A stretch of DNA of 24,629 nucleotides. It comes from Microcaldota archaeon. GTDB taxonomy: Archaea > Micrarchaeota > Micrarchaeia > Anstonellales > J096. The stretch is taken from NCBI GenBank assembly GCA_025058915.1, contig JANXEC010000003.1, positions 1 to 24,629 of the forward strand. The letters run 5' to 3'. Position numbers and translations under genes: made by a program. Below, piece after piece: positions 7,828-15,882 of the stretch. Every line of letters starts with the position of its first letter. The first letter of the stretch is position 1. The notes below the pieces were generated by a model, which was given only the letters and a program-made list of their open reading frames with translations, was not told where the DNA came from and did not search any database.

Positions 7828-9597
7828 GTATACATCATCATCAGGATGTCTATACAGAGGCTGTTTGAGTCTCTTCTGATCAAGTATATGACCTATTATC
7901 CCCACAGATCTGGCTAGCACGAAGATAGCATTACCATAACCTAATCCTAACATCTCCTCTATATTATAACCTTCTTGGTCAAGTATATCAAGCATTATTG
8001 CTGCGATTGCCCCATCTACATTCAGTATGAGTTTCTCAGATTTTTTCAGAGTCTCTCTCTCAACTTCCAGAGCAAACTCAAGATACTTTCTGGAACTCAA
8101 CTCTCTCCTCGCGAATTCAATCAGTAATTGAACTCTCCTATCTGGATTGTATTTTGATTTCACCCTGTGTCCTATGCCAGGTATATTTATTCCTTTAGAC
8201 TTCATCTCTTCAACAAACTCCTGTGCAGATATCCCTCTGGACACTGCATCGTAGAAATATCTCATGGCATCATCAATTGCTCCTCCAAATCTAGGCCCTA
8301 TGGTTAGTATTCCTGATGCAAGGGAGCTCACCAGGTCCTTGCCTGCCCTAGCAGCAACAATTGCATTGTGTGCTCCAGATACATGGGGACCGTGGTCAGC
8401 TAGTAACACTATACACATCGATAGGAAGTTTCTGAATCTTGGGGATAGCTGCTTACCAAACCATAGATACCCTATCACATCAACTATATCCCCACCCTCA
8501 CTCAAGATATCTGACACTCTCTTCCCTCTATATGAGATCTCTCCATCTACCTCTTTGGAGATACTCGAAACTATCGATGTAGGTCTTCTAACAAGTCCCT
8601 GTGATACTGCCTTCCTAAAATCCATAGGCAGAGGATTGTAGGGTGCTTCTCTAGGTTTCAACTCCAGTCTGTCACTAACTTCTCTTATAACTCTCTCCAG
8701 ATCACCAAAGCTCTCGGGAACTATTGAACCTGCCTGTTTCAGTATTCTGAGTTTCTCTCTTGCACCTTCCATCTCTGAATTAGCCTTTGCAGCAGCATGT
8801 CCGAATTGCACTCTCCAAGGGAATAGCTCTGCAGACACTCCAACTACCCAGGAGATAATTGGTTTTCTGATCTTTCCCTCTCGTATCAGTCTGGCTATTT
8901 CGTATTCTTCCTTACCTCCTATCTCACTGACCATAACAATCGCTCTGATCTCAGGATCATTATTCATTCTGAGTACATGATCGAGTATAGTGGATCCGGG
9001 AAATACATCTCCTCCCACTGCAACACCCTCTAACACACCATCACTATTTCTAGATACTATTCTGAACATCTCATTCAGCAATCCTCCGCTTCTAGTTACT
9101 ATTCCTATCGATCCAGGAGAGTAGAGTCTACTCTTCAGTATGTTATCATAATCCCCTCCAACCACTCCTGCTCTAAGAGCACCTACAGTTATAGCTCCAA
9201 AGGTAGCTGGCCCAACTATAGTCTTGTGGTTCTGATTTGCGATTTTGATGAGTGATTTCATATCTCTCTCAGGTACCCCCTCTGCAACTATAACAATCAC
9301 TCTTATGTTTGGATCCCTAAGGAGAGGTTCAGTAGTTTTTACCACAGATCTGTATGATGAGAGGTTGATTGCAACTGTGGGTCTATGCTGGGCAAGTGCT
9401 CTGTGTATATCTCTGTACACAGGTACAAGTATCTCCTTGGATCCATAGAACAGTTTCTCTAGAGTGTCTTCGTTATGAACTATTGCCACAACCGACGGTT
9501 CTCTACGTATGATGTAATCGTAGTCTAGTATTCTCTGTATGTATTCTGGTTTGTTGTTTATTACTATAACTCGATCCTCTCTTGTGAACAGAGCCAT
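7819..9597 (-). CDS. aclA: ATP-citrate lyase, AclA-type subunit (citrate-synthase-bearing)
   Basis: 592 aa, close to the ~600 aa of the large subunit of two-subunit ATP-citrate lyase. The enzyme makes acetyl-CoA and oxaloacetate from citrate, CoA and ATP in the cytosol. Residues 1-310 are the CoA-binding and CoA-ligase parts (SPGSIGIVTRSGGLLNEM; GVAVGGDVFPGSTILDHVLR), with the phosphorylated His at 267 in VQFGHAAAKAN. Residues ~320-592 are the citrate synthase module: ADHGPHVSGAH (400-410), GIGHRVKS (474-481) and NVDG (526-529) keep the His402, His477 and Asp528 catalytic set. The C-terminus DQKRLKQPLYRHPDDD matches the family end closely. The ATP-grasp partner AclB is not in the window. Own TATA box 25 bp upstream; follows the 23S gene on the same strand. 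Confidence 0.93.
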   Translation of the reverse strand: MALFTREDRVIVINNKPEYIQRILDYDYIIRREPSVVAIVHNEDTLEKLFYGSKEILVPVYRDIHRALAQHRPTVAINLSSYRSVVKTTEPLLRDPNIRVIVIVAEGVPERDMKSLIKIANQNHKTIVGPATFGAITVGALRAGVVGGDYDNILKSRLYSPGSIGIVTRSGGLLNEMFRIVSRNSDGVLEGVAVGGDVFPGSTILDHVLRMNNDPEIRAIVMVSEIGGKEEYEIARLIREGKIRKPIISWVVGVSAELFPWRVQFGHAAAKANSEMEGAREKLRILKQAGSIVPESFGDLERVIREVSDRLELKPREAPYNPLPMDFRKAVSQGLVRRPTSIVSSISKEVDGEISYRGKRVSDILSEGGDIVDVIGYLWFGKQLSPRFRNFLSMCIVLLADHGPHVSGAHNAIVAARAGKDLVSSLASGILTIGPRFGGAIDDAMRYFYDAVSRGISAQEFVEEMKSKGINIPGIGHRVKSKYNPDRRVQLLIEFARRELSSRKYLEFALEVERETLKKSEKLILNVDGAIAAIMLDILDQEGYNIEEMLGLGYGNAIFVLARSVGIIGHILDQKRLKQPLYRHPDDDVYLI

Positions 9598-9616
9598 GTT
9601 CTTAGCATAGTAGGAG

Positions 9617-9626
9617 TCTTTAAAAA
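9617..9626 (-). promoter_or_regulatory. TATA box for aclA
   Basis: TTTAAA at 9619-9624 (minus strand ATTTTTAAAG) is centred about 25 bp from the ATG at 9597, so aclA probably has its own leaderless transcript instead of read-through from 23S. Confidence 0.55.
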
Positions 9627-9649
9627 TCTAGATCTGAAGAGTTTAATGT

Positions 9650-9662
9650 TTTTAGAAAAAAT
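9650..9662 (-). terminator. T-rich terminator after 23S rRNA
   Basis: On the minus strand, just past the 23S processing stem, the sequence reads GGGATTTTTTCTAAAAAC. A run of six T after G/C-richer sequence is typical of archaeal intrinsic termination. It lies between 23S and the aclA promoter. Confidence 0.5.
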
Positions 9663-9668
9663 CCCTAA

Positions 9669-9694
9669 CCGGTTGGAGGTGGAGAGATGTGGAG
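9669..9694 (-). repeat. 23S rRNA processing stem, 3' arm
   Basis: Bases 9679-9694 are perfectly complementary (16 bp) to 12562-12577, and 9669-9676 (CCGGTTGG) to 12589-12596 (CCAACCGG). The two arms enclose the 23S gene, forming the long precursor stem from which archaeal 23S is cut. Confidence 0.85.
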
Positions 9695-12561
9695 AGTAGC
9701 CCTTTGGGAAGGATCGGCTGAACCTCTCGGCAAAAGCCTTGAGGCTTACACCTTCCTCCCATCAAACCTATCTGCTATAGGCGGGCTATGGTCTCTAGTT
9801 TTGGGAGAGGCTTCGACCTTAGATGCTTTCAGGTCTTATCCTCTAGGGCGTAGCTACCCGGCAGTGCGTTTCACAACCGGTACACCAGAGGCCCCGGGAC
9901 CATGTTCCTCTCGTACTAGTGGTCCCTTCCCCTCAGAGACCAACACTCCCAGTAGATACTACCGTACTGTCTCGCGACGTACTGAACCCAGCTCATGTGG
10001 GTCTTTAACGGATGAACAACCCGACCCTTGGCTGCTCCTACACAGCCAGGATGACCCAAGCCGACAGCGATGTACCAAGCCGCGGGGTCGATATGTACTC
10101 TCGCCCGCGACGAGCCTGTTACCTCCAGGGTAGCTTGTCTGACAGAGTAATCCCCCACTACAGGGATTTTACTGTTCGCTAAGCCCGGGTTTCCCCTCTT
10201 CTTCCCACGCTGTTAGGGAAGAAGTCAGGCCTGCATTTGTCTTTATCCCTCTACGACGGATTTCTGACCCGTCTGAGCAGACCTTTGGGCACCCATGTTA
10301 TCCTTTCGTGGGTGTACCGCCCCAGCCAAACCGCCCACCAGATGCTGTCCCCGAAGGTAATCATCGTCAGCTCGGCTAAGTGGTGTTACATCGTTGCCTC
10401 CACTACCCCCGGAGAGGTAGTTTCGATGGCTCCCACTTACGCTCTGTAGCCAAACCGACGACGAAACATCTGGCTGCGGTAAAGCTCCATGGAGTCTTCG
10501 TTTCCCACTGGGAGTCCCCGGCATCTTCACCGGGAAGTGAGTTCACAGGGTCCCAGGTAGAGACAGTGGGGGAGTCGTGACGCCATTCATGCAAGTCGCC
10601 AATTAAGCGACGAGGTATTACGCTACCTTAAGAGGGTCAGAGTTACCCCCGCTCTTTACCAGCCCTTATTCCCCTTGTAAGGGGCTTTCGGGTACTGGCA
10701 GTGAGCAGGCGTCGGCCACTGTACACAGCCTTTAGGCCTAGCAGTGACCTGTGTTTTTGGTAAACAGTCGCTCCCCCCTTGTCACTGCGACCTGGAATCT
10801 ACTCGATTCCAGGCACCCCTTCTCCCGAAGTTACGGGGCTAACTTGCCGAGTTCCTTTACCTGGGTTCTCCCTACTGGGCTGAGCCTTCTCAGCTAGGGC
10901 ACCTGTACCAGATCTCGGTACGGTTAGATGGGATCGTTCTCTCCCACCTTTTCATGGGCCCTAGGAGTCAGAGGAGTTCCCCCGTCACATCTTCGTCTCC
11001 TTCTCCTCATTACGAGACTCCAGAGACTTCAATGCTTGGACCGGTCTGGCTCCTCCTATCCCGAGGCGTCAGTGGGAGAGCATAGACCTACCCATCTAGG
11101 ACGGGAATATTAACCCGTTTTCCTATTCAGCGTATCCCTATTAGGGTACGCCTTAGGACCGCCTAACCCTTGGCTGATCAACGTTGCCAAGGAAACCTTG
11201 CCCTATCAGCCCCTCAGGATTCTCACCTGAGTTTGCTGCTACTGTCGCCAGGATATTTATTCCAGAACGCTCCATAGGATCTCACGACCCTACTTCTCAG
11301 CATTCCGGACACCCTCCTACTCGGTGTGCTCATTACGAGCACCGGTGGGGTATCGGAAGTAGGCTTAGCCCCGTCCATTTTTGATGGATCCTCTCTCGGC
11401 TGGTCCGCTTTTACGCGTTGCTTAGACGATGGCTGCTTCTAAGCCTACGTCCCAGCTGTCTGTGAGAGAATCCATCTTTTGGATTCACTTTTAGCCTACA
11501 TTTAGGGTCCTTAACCCCACGTAGCGTCGTTCCGCTATAGGCCCTCAAGCTTACCCCGAGGAGCCCCACTGCCACCATCTACGGGGTCTGAACATTCGGA
11601 GTTTGATAGAGGGGCGAGAGATTTCTCTCCCGCTTCCTCAATCAGTGCTCTACCGTTCAGACTCCCTCCGGTGACGCTGTGCTGAGACACATTTGGGAGG
11701 GAACCCGCTATCGCCCGGCTCGACTGGCCTATCACCCCTAAGGGCACCTCACCTAAGCGGAATATACCAGCACTAGTTGCGGGCCTCCACCTACCTGTAA
11801 GGTAGGCTTCACCCTGGGCACCCTTAGTTCGCAACGGGCTTCGGGTCTCTGGACAGTGATTCACCCCCTTTAGGAGGCTGCTCCTCACTCATCGTTGCGA
11901 GCATTTGCTTTCGCTCCGGCTTTCGCCTCACCACTGCCCAGAACTCCCTGGCTCTTGCTTCGAGAAGAATGTCAGAACAGTGACCTCAGACTCGTCTCCA
12001 GGATCGCTCCTGTTGACTTCGTCTGAGTACCCTTTCCTGCTCTGACTGCCTGTCTCCGTCTAGTTTCAGGATCTTTTCACTCTCCTGCCCGGAGTTCTTT
12101 TCAGCGTTCCCTCGCGGTACTAATTCGCTATCGATCTTCCGACTGTGTTTAGACTTGGAGGATAGTTCCCCCATCTTCACCCCCAACTCAAAGGAGGCTA
12201 CTCTTCCAGTTCGCTCCTACTCTCTACCTCTACGGGACTGTCACCCTCTATGGTACAGCATTCCAGCTGACTTCGAGTCGAGAGTAGGATGCTCCCTCCC
12301 ACCTCTCCGTCCACATTGCTGTGGAGGATTCGGGACGGTCTGTGCGGGGTTCAGTCGCCCTTACTACCCGCATCTCAATTGATTTCTCTTCCTGCCGGTA
12401 CTAAGATGCTTCAATTCCCGGCGTGAATTGGCCTAGTAAATACTAGGCACTTCTCCCGATCTCAGGATCATCCCTCGCATGCAGGTACCCTGAGCCTATC
12501 GCGGCTTGCCACGGGGAGATGTGTCGGAAGTCGAGCCATCCACTAGACGGATTGCAGCAAA
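9695..12561 (-). rRNA. rrl: 23S ribosomal RNA
   Basis: About 2.87 kb; ends are placed from the flanking stem and by comparison with archaeal 23S 5' sequence (TTTGCTGCAATCC then GTGGATGGCTCG), uncertain by about 10 nt. Conserved landmarks on the minus strand: the sarcin-ricin loop AGTACGAGAGGAAC (9904-9917), the P-loop CTGGGGCGGT (near 10315-10325), the H69 region GTAACTCTGACC followed by CTTAAGGTAGCG, the peptidyl-transferase segments around GGTAACAGGC (10115-10124) and CATATCGAC, and the GTPase-centre segment GGCTTAGAAGCAGCCATC. No intron or homing endonuclease frame was found. Some usually invariant bases differ (see findings). No 5S follows and no 16S precedes, so the rRNA operon is split. 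Open frames within this interval are not genes. Confidence 0.97.
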
Positions 12562-12596
12562 CTCCACATCTCTCCACTCTCACACTAGCCAACCGG
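12562..12596 (-). repeat. 23S rRNA processing stem, 5' arm
   Basis: Contains CTCCACATCTCTCCAC (12562-12577), pairing perfectly with 9679-9694, and CCAACCGG (12589-12596), pairing with 9669-9676. The two helices are separated by an 11-nt stretch on this side and 2 nt on the other; a classical symmetric bulge-helix-bulge is not evident. Confidence 0.85.
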
Positions 12597-12627
12597 CTAG
12601 AGCTATTTTATATATGCATAAGAAACC

Positions 12628-12638
12628 TTTTTAAATAT
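12628..12638 (-). promoter_or_regulatory. TATA box for 23S rRNA
   Basis: On the minus strand ATTTAAAAAGG, with TTTAAA at 12630-12635, predicts transcription start near 12606, about 10 nt before the processing-stem arm. The box lies against the stop of the upstream gene (12640), so no separate 16S transcript is expected here. Confidence 0.55.
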
Positions 12639-12639
12639 A

Positions 12640-13434
12640 TCACTTCAACCTCAATATTCTGAAAACTCCTCCGAACATCCTAATAACCTCCCTCGCAGAC
12701 ATTCCTCTACTCAACATCACAGTGATTATTTTTAGATTCGTTATCTCAGCATATCTTTTCAGATATGATAATGTTCTATCCTCATCTCTATCTAGAGTCT
12801 TAGCTATCCTGATCTCAAGGAACAATCTCTCCCCTTCATCGATTATCCCTTGCTTCTCAAGTATATTCCTTATGATTTTAGGATCATCCACACCATATTC
12901 ATCCTTGAATCTATCCCATCTTTTCCTCAAGAACCATATATATTTTTTCAGTATGTCTCTTTCTCTCCTATTTATTTCCAGTCCTACTCTCTCCTTTGAA
13001 TCCTTCCGATTATTCTTATGTTCAGAGACTGTAGATATTTCTATCTCCTCCTGTCTACTCTTCAGTTCTAGGTATGCTGCTATTGCTCCTATTGCAGCTA
13101 TTTCTGTGAGTTTAGTAGCAAGTCTTAGCATATCATTCAATCTCTCATTCAATTCCTCAGCAACATACTGCTCTGCAGTCACAGTCATTCTCTGGAACAT
13201 CTCTATGATATCACTCCTACCTATTCTATCAAGAGTTCTGTTGAGATCAGATGTCACCACTGATCTGAAATCAAATATCTCTGCTATTATCTTAGAACTT
13301 TCCTCTCTCGCATATGTTTCATCATCTTTGATTCTACTCTCAACTGTAGAGATCATTTTAGATATGTTATCAACATTTATTTTCTTAGTCGATAGTTCAT
13401 AATTAGTTCTGTTCTCTATCTGCAATTCAGCCAT
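12640..13434 (-). CDS. Uncharacterised, mostly helical protein
   Basis: 264 aa, not recognised. The sequence is strongly alpha-helical: a charged N-terminal half (residues 15-85), one Ala-rich hydrophobic stretch (LTEIAAIGAIAAYLEL, about 108-123) that is too weak for a confident membrane span, a charged linker (125-150), and a basic C-terminal helical part (KKYIWFLRKRWDRFKDEYG) ending in Arg/Leu-rich residues. Codon use matches neighbours. The ATG at 13434 lies 25-30 bp from a TTTAAA box in the 34-bp gap to pus10, which supports this start and a leaderless mRNA. No catalytic motif is visible, so no function is proposed. Confidence 0.7.
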   Translation of the reverse strand: MAELQIENRTNYELSTKKINVDNISKMISTVESRIKDDETYAREESSKIIAEIFDFRSVVTSDLNRTLDRIGRSDIIEMFQRMTVTAEQYVAEELNERLNDMLRLATKLTEIAAIGAIAAYLELKSRQEEIEISTVSEHKNNRKDSKERVGLEINRRERDILKKYIWFLRKRWDRFKDEYGVDDPKIIRNILEKQGIIDEGERLFLEIRIAKTLDRDEDRTLSYLKRYAEITNLKIITVMLSRGMSAREVIRMFGGVFRILRLK

Positions 13435-13468
13435 TTAATATTTATAGATTGTGTCCTTTTTTAAATGC
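13434..13468. promoter_or_regulatory. Divergent promoter between the 264-aa gene and pus10
   Basis: The gap holds two boxes: TTTATAG (13441-13447) about 25 bp before the pus10 ATG at 13469, and TTTAAA (13460-13465) about 28 bp from the minus-strand ATG at 13434. Each promoter's box overlaps the other's initiation region, and both mRNAs would be leaderless. Confidence 0.5.
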
Positions 13469-14437
13469 ATGCTATGTAGAAAGTGTGCAGAAATATATAA
13501 CCTCGAAGGATTAGTGAGTATAGGTGATAGATGCGATATATGTAAAGGTATATGGGACAGAATAGATCTATCTGAATTACCATCTAGAAGAGTGTCTATA
13601 AGAATATCTGGTTTCGATGATTCCAAATATCTCCTACAACCCAAGACCACCCTGAATAGAGCCATCAAAGATCTTCTGAAGCAGAGGTATGGATTAGAAA
13701 TAGATAACACAGATCCAGATGTATATATAGATATATCTCCTGATGGTGTAGAGATATCTAGAGCGGAATTGTTTGTTTTTGGTAGATACTGGAAACTGAG
13801 GAATTATGTGTCTCAGAAGAGATGGAGAGGAAAGAACATTTCATCTGTGGAGGAGAGTATAGGTAAAGTTGTTGCAGAGAGATATGGCGCAAGAGATTAC
13901 AAGATGCATGCCTCTGGCAGAGAGGATATAGATGCCTTTAACATAGGAGGTAGACCATTTGTTCTTGAACTCATTGAACCCCAACATTTCCAAGTGTCGC
14001 CAGAACTGATAAATACAAATGGGATCACGGCTATTATATATGGAAGAGTTAGGAGAGTATTCAGATCTCTAGTATCAGATTCGCATTTCGATAAAGGTTA
14101 CCTATGTACTCATAGAGAGTTGGATGATGCTGAGATAGTTAGATTGAACGATATAAGAAACATCAAAGTATCTCAGTACACTCCGAGGAGAGTGGAGAGA
14201 AGGAGGGTTCTCAAGACAAGATACAGGAAAATATACTCAATTAGAGCGTTCAGGAATTTCAGCTATATATATGCAGAGGCAGGTACATATATCAAAGAAT
14301 TCTTCCATGGGGATGGTGGGAGGACAAGACCAAGTGTTTCAGAGATACTAAACAAAAACACAGAATGTCTATCTCTAACTGTGTCAAGAATATATGATAG
14401 ATTCTTAGACATAGCGTATAGGAGATATAGACTATAA
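13469..14437 (+). CDS. pus10: tRNA pseudouridine synthase Pus10
   Basis: 322 aa from ATG 13469. An in-frame GTG at 13451 is also possible, but the ATG sits 25 bp from a TATA box. Pus10 makes pseudouridine at positions 54 and 55 of the tRNA T-loop in archaea. A zinc-binding motif is at the N-terminus (Cys3, Cys6, Cys22, Cys25), followed by a THUMP-like region. The catalytic domain shows HASGREDIDA (147-156) containing the catalytic Asp motif, GGRPFVLEL (160-168), and near the C-terminus GDGGRTRPSVSEIL, a family signature. Shorter than typical archaeal Pus10 (about 390 aa), mostly in the N-terminal region. It converges on the helical-repeat gene with a 6-bp overlap. Confidence 0.9.
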   Translation: MLCRKCAEIYNLEGLVSIGDRCDICKGIWDRIDLSELPSRRVSIRISGFDDSKYLLQPKTTLNRAIKDLLKQRYGLEIDNTDPDVYIDISPDGVEISRAELFVFGRYWKLRNYVSQKRWRGKNISSVEESIGKVVAERYGARDYKMHASGREDIDAFNIGGRPFVLELIEPQHFQVSPELINTNGITAIIYGRVRRVFRSLVSDSHFDKGYLCTHRELDDAEIVRLNDIRNIKVSQYTPRRVERRRVLKTRYRKIYSIRAFRNFSYIYAEAGTYIKEFFHGDGGRTRPSVSEILNKNTECLSLTVSRIYDRFLDIAYRRYRL

Positions 14438-14884
14438 TTTCTTGTTCATAAGTTGATCAATATATGTCAATAATGCTCGGGTATAAGGTGTTTGAGGAGA
14501 GTTCATAACATACTGTTTCAGCAACTCAAGAGTTCTCTTCCTATCTATCTTCATTGCTCTGTTAAGTGTCTGCCTTGCATCATCTATTCTATTGAGATTC
14601 AGATAGGATATTGTGAGAACAATCAGATCAAACACATCATCAAAGCTCTTTAGATTCTCAACAACCTCATCATATCTGTTCAGGTAGAAGGCTGAATAGG
14701 AGAATAGTCTAGGGTATTTGTGTCTGATATGCTTTAGGAAATCATACGCATAATTATACTTTTTGTATTTAAGAAACGCAGAACCCAAGAGCAAATATCT
14801 AGTATCTCTGTCCTGAATACTCTTTGATATCTCTAAGATCTGATCTAATGTCTTTGTTTTCAGTATCTGGGGAATGTCTATCAT
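14432..14884 (-). CDS. Small helical-repeat (TPR-like) protein
   Basis: 150 aa. Repeated helix pairs with Tyr/Leu/Ala spacing typical of TPR (LLGSAFLKYKKYNYAYDFL; LTISYLNLNRIDDARQTLNR; then a helix with LELLKQYV). Three to four repeats cover nearly the whole protein, so it is probably a protein-binding scaffold. The start overlaps the stop of the PAC2-type gene by 4 bp, so it is co-translated with it. No signal peptide or enzyme motif. A link to proteasome assembly is only suggested by the neighbour. Confidence 0.65.
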   Translation of the reverse strand: MIDIPQILKTKTLDQILEISKSIQDRDTRYLLLGSAFLKYKKYNYAYDFLKHIRHKYPRLFSYSAFYLNRYDEVVENLKSFDDVFDLIVLTISYLNLNRIDDARQTLNRAMKIDRKRTLELLKQYVMNSPQTPYTRALLTYIDQLMNKKL

Positions 14885-15543
14885 CTGTATATACCAGGAT
14901 CTTTGATCTCTGGTTTAGGATCGTTCTGAGATCTCTCCTGATGTTCCTGAAGGGTGTTTGTATTTATTTCCAGATCAATCCCTAACAATATGTTTGTAAT
15001 CTCTCTGAATCTACCTAACAATGATATCGCTGCTGGTACATCTACATTTCCCTTTGCAGTGGTTGGTGCGAATATTACTAGATATGGGATTCTATCGTGT
15101 AGATTAGGTAGAAGTATTGCCATAGGCCCACCTATAGCACCTTCATTGATTCTCTTCATGTTATCTAGTTTGAGATCCTGAATGTTTGTGATGTAATTGT
15201 ATTCGACATCATTTATACTACTTAGGAAGAACACCATGTCGATTTTATACTGCTTTATGATGTTCATGATATACTTATATAGATACACTGAAACTGCCAT
15301 AGATAGGGATATCTCTGATATAACTAGATAGATTTTTACATCATATAGTGTGTTCTTGTATAGTCTCAAGGGAGACAGAGGTCGAGATTGATGAACAACA
15401 GCTACTGGAGGGAGATGTTTGCTAAATTTCTGTTCTATCAACTCAAACCCAGGAGAATATACCAGACTCAGTCCAGCGAGACTCCCTACCAGACCATTTG
15501 AATACAGAGCAACAATCAATATGTTTTTATTTCTTCTTACCAT
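14881..15543 (-). CDS. PAC2-family protein (proteasome-assembly-chaperone-like)
   Basis: 220 aa. The N-terminal ~180 residues fit the PAC2/DUF75 family: an opening strand ending in NGLVGSLAGLSL, then HLPPVAVVHQSRPLSPLRLY (44-63), then VISEISLSMAVSVYLYKYI. Family members include archaeal PbaA/PbaB, which act as proteasome assembly chaperones or ATP-independent chaperone-like complexes. The C-terminal ~30 residues are polar and disordered-looking (EHQERSQNDPKPEIKDPG); the usual PbaB C-terminal proteasome-binding motif is not obvious. Overlaps the upstream DUF2892-like gene by 17 bp and the downstream gene by 4 bp. The family is fairly clear; the exact role is inference. Confidence 0.7.
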   Translation of the reverse strand: MVRRNKNILIVALYSNGLVGSLAGLSLVYSPGFELIEQKFSKHLPPVAVVHQSRPLSPLRLYKNTLYDVKIYLVISEISLSMAVSVYLYKYIMNIIKQYKIDMVFFLSSINDVEYNYITNIQDLKLDNMKRINEGAIGGPMAILLPNLHDRIPYLVIFAPTTAKGNVDVPAAISLLGRFREITNILLGIDLEINTNTLQEHQERSQNDPKPEIKDPGIYR

Positions 15544-15850
15544 TCCTTTTCACTCTTCTCCTCACTATAGGTTCCTCTTCGTTTGTTTCTGTCTCTTCAG
15601 GAGGTGTCTGTTGCGGAATCTCTGGTACCTCAGACTTGTCAGGTATGATATATGGATGGTCTATCTGTGTTTTAGTGTTTATTCTAAATATTCTGTACAT
15701 CACACATACCCCTGTGACAGATGATATGATCAGGAGAAATGATATGACAAAGAATAATAATTGCTGACCGATAACACCTATTATCATAAGAGCTATACCT
15801 AGAATTAACCTAAGCGCTCTGTCTATATCCCCTACGTTTCTTTCTAACAT
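15527..15850 (-). CDS. DUF2892-like (YgaP transmembrane type) membrane protein
   Basis: 107 aa. Residues 1-60 match the DUF2892 pattern: RNVGDIDRALRLILGIALM, a second hydrophobic helix, then SSVTGVCVMYRIFRINT, where the family has a conserved Cys before a Tyr and ends in G/N-T. This gives two membrane helices. The remaining ~45 residues form a cytoplasmic-type tail rich in Pro, Glu and Thr ending in a basic cluster (RRRVKRNGKKK), longer than the simplest family members. In bacteria the domain often accompanies rhodanese; no rhodanese is here. Own TATA box 26 bp upstream. Function unknown. Confidence 0.75.
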   Translation of the reverse strand: MLERNVGDIDRALRLILGIALMIIGVIGQQLLFFVISFLLIISSVTGVCVMYRIFRINTKTQIDHPYIIPDKSEVPEIPQQTPPEETETNEEEPIVRRRVKRNGKKK

Positions 15851-15871
15851 GTATTTATTACATTATATACC

Positions 15872-15881
15872 AATTTAAATC
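15872..15881 (-). promoter_or_regulatory. TATA box for the DUF2892-like gene
   Basis: TTTAAA at 15874-15879 is centred about 26 bp from the ATG at 15850, so the three downstream genes can be transcribed apart from rpl11. Confidence 0.45.
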
Positions 15882-15882
15882 T

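Noticed and set aside
8264..8641. 125-codon plus-strand frame inside aclA
   Set aside because: aclA matches its family across this whole stretch on the minus strand.
9667..9674. AACCGGTT palindrome as a protein-binding site
   Set aside because: It is better explained as part of the outer helix of the 23S processing stem.
10060..11460. Possible intron with homing endonuclease in 23S
   Set aside because: Conserved helices follow each other without interruption and no LAGLIDADG-like frame is present; total length is normal.
9687..12382. Several open frames of 60-150 codons on both strands in this interval
   Set aside because: They lie within 23S rRNA and lack start signals and protein-like composition.
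12722..13402. 226-codon open frame on the plus strand
   Set aside because: It is antisense to the 264-aa minus-strand gene, is Ser/Leu-rich in the manner of a shadow frame, and has no promoter or ribosome-binding site.
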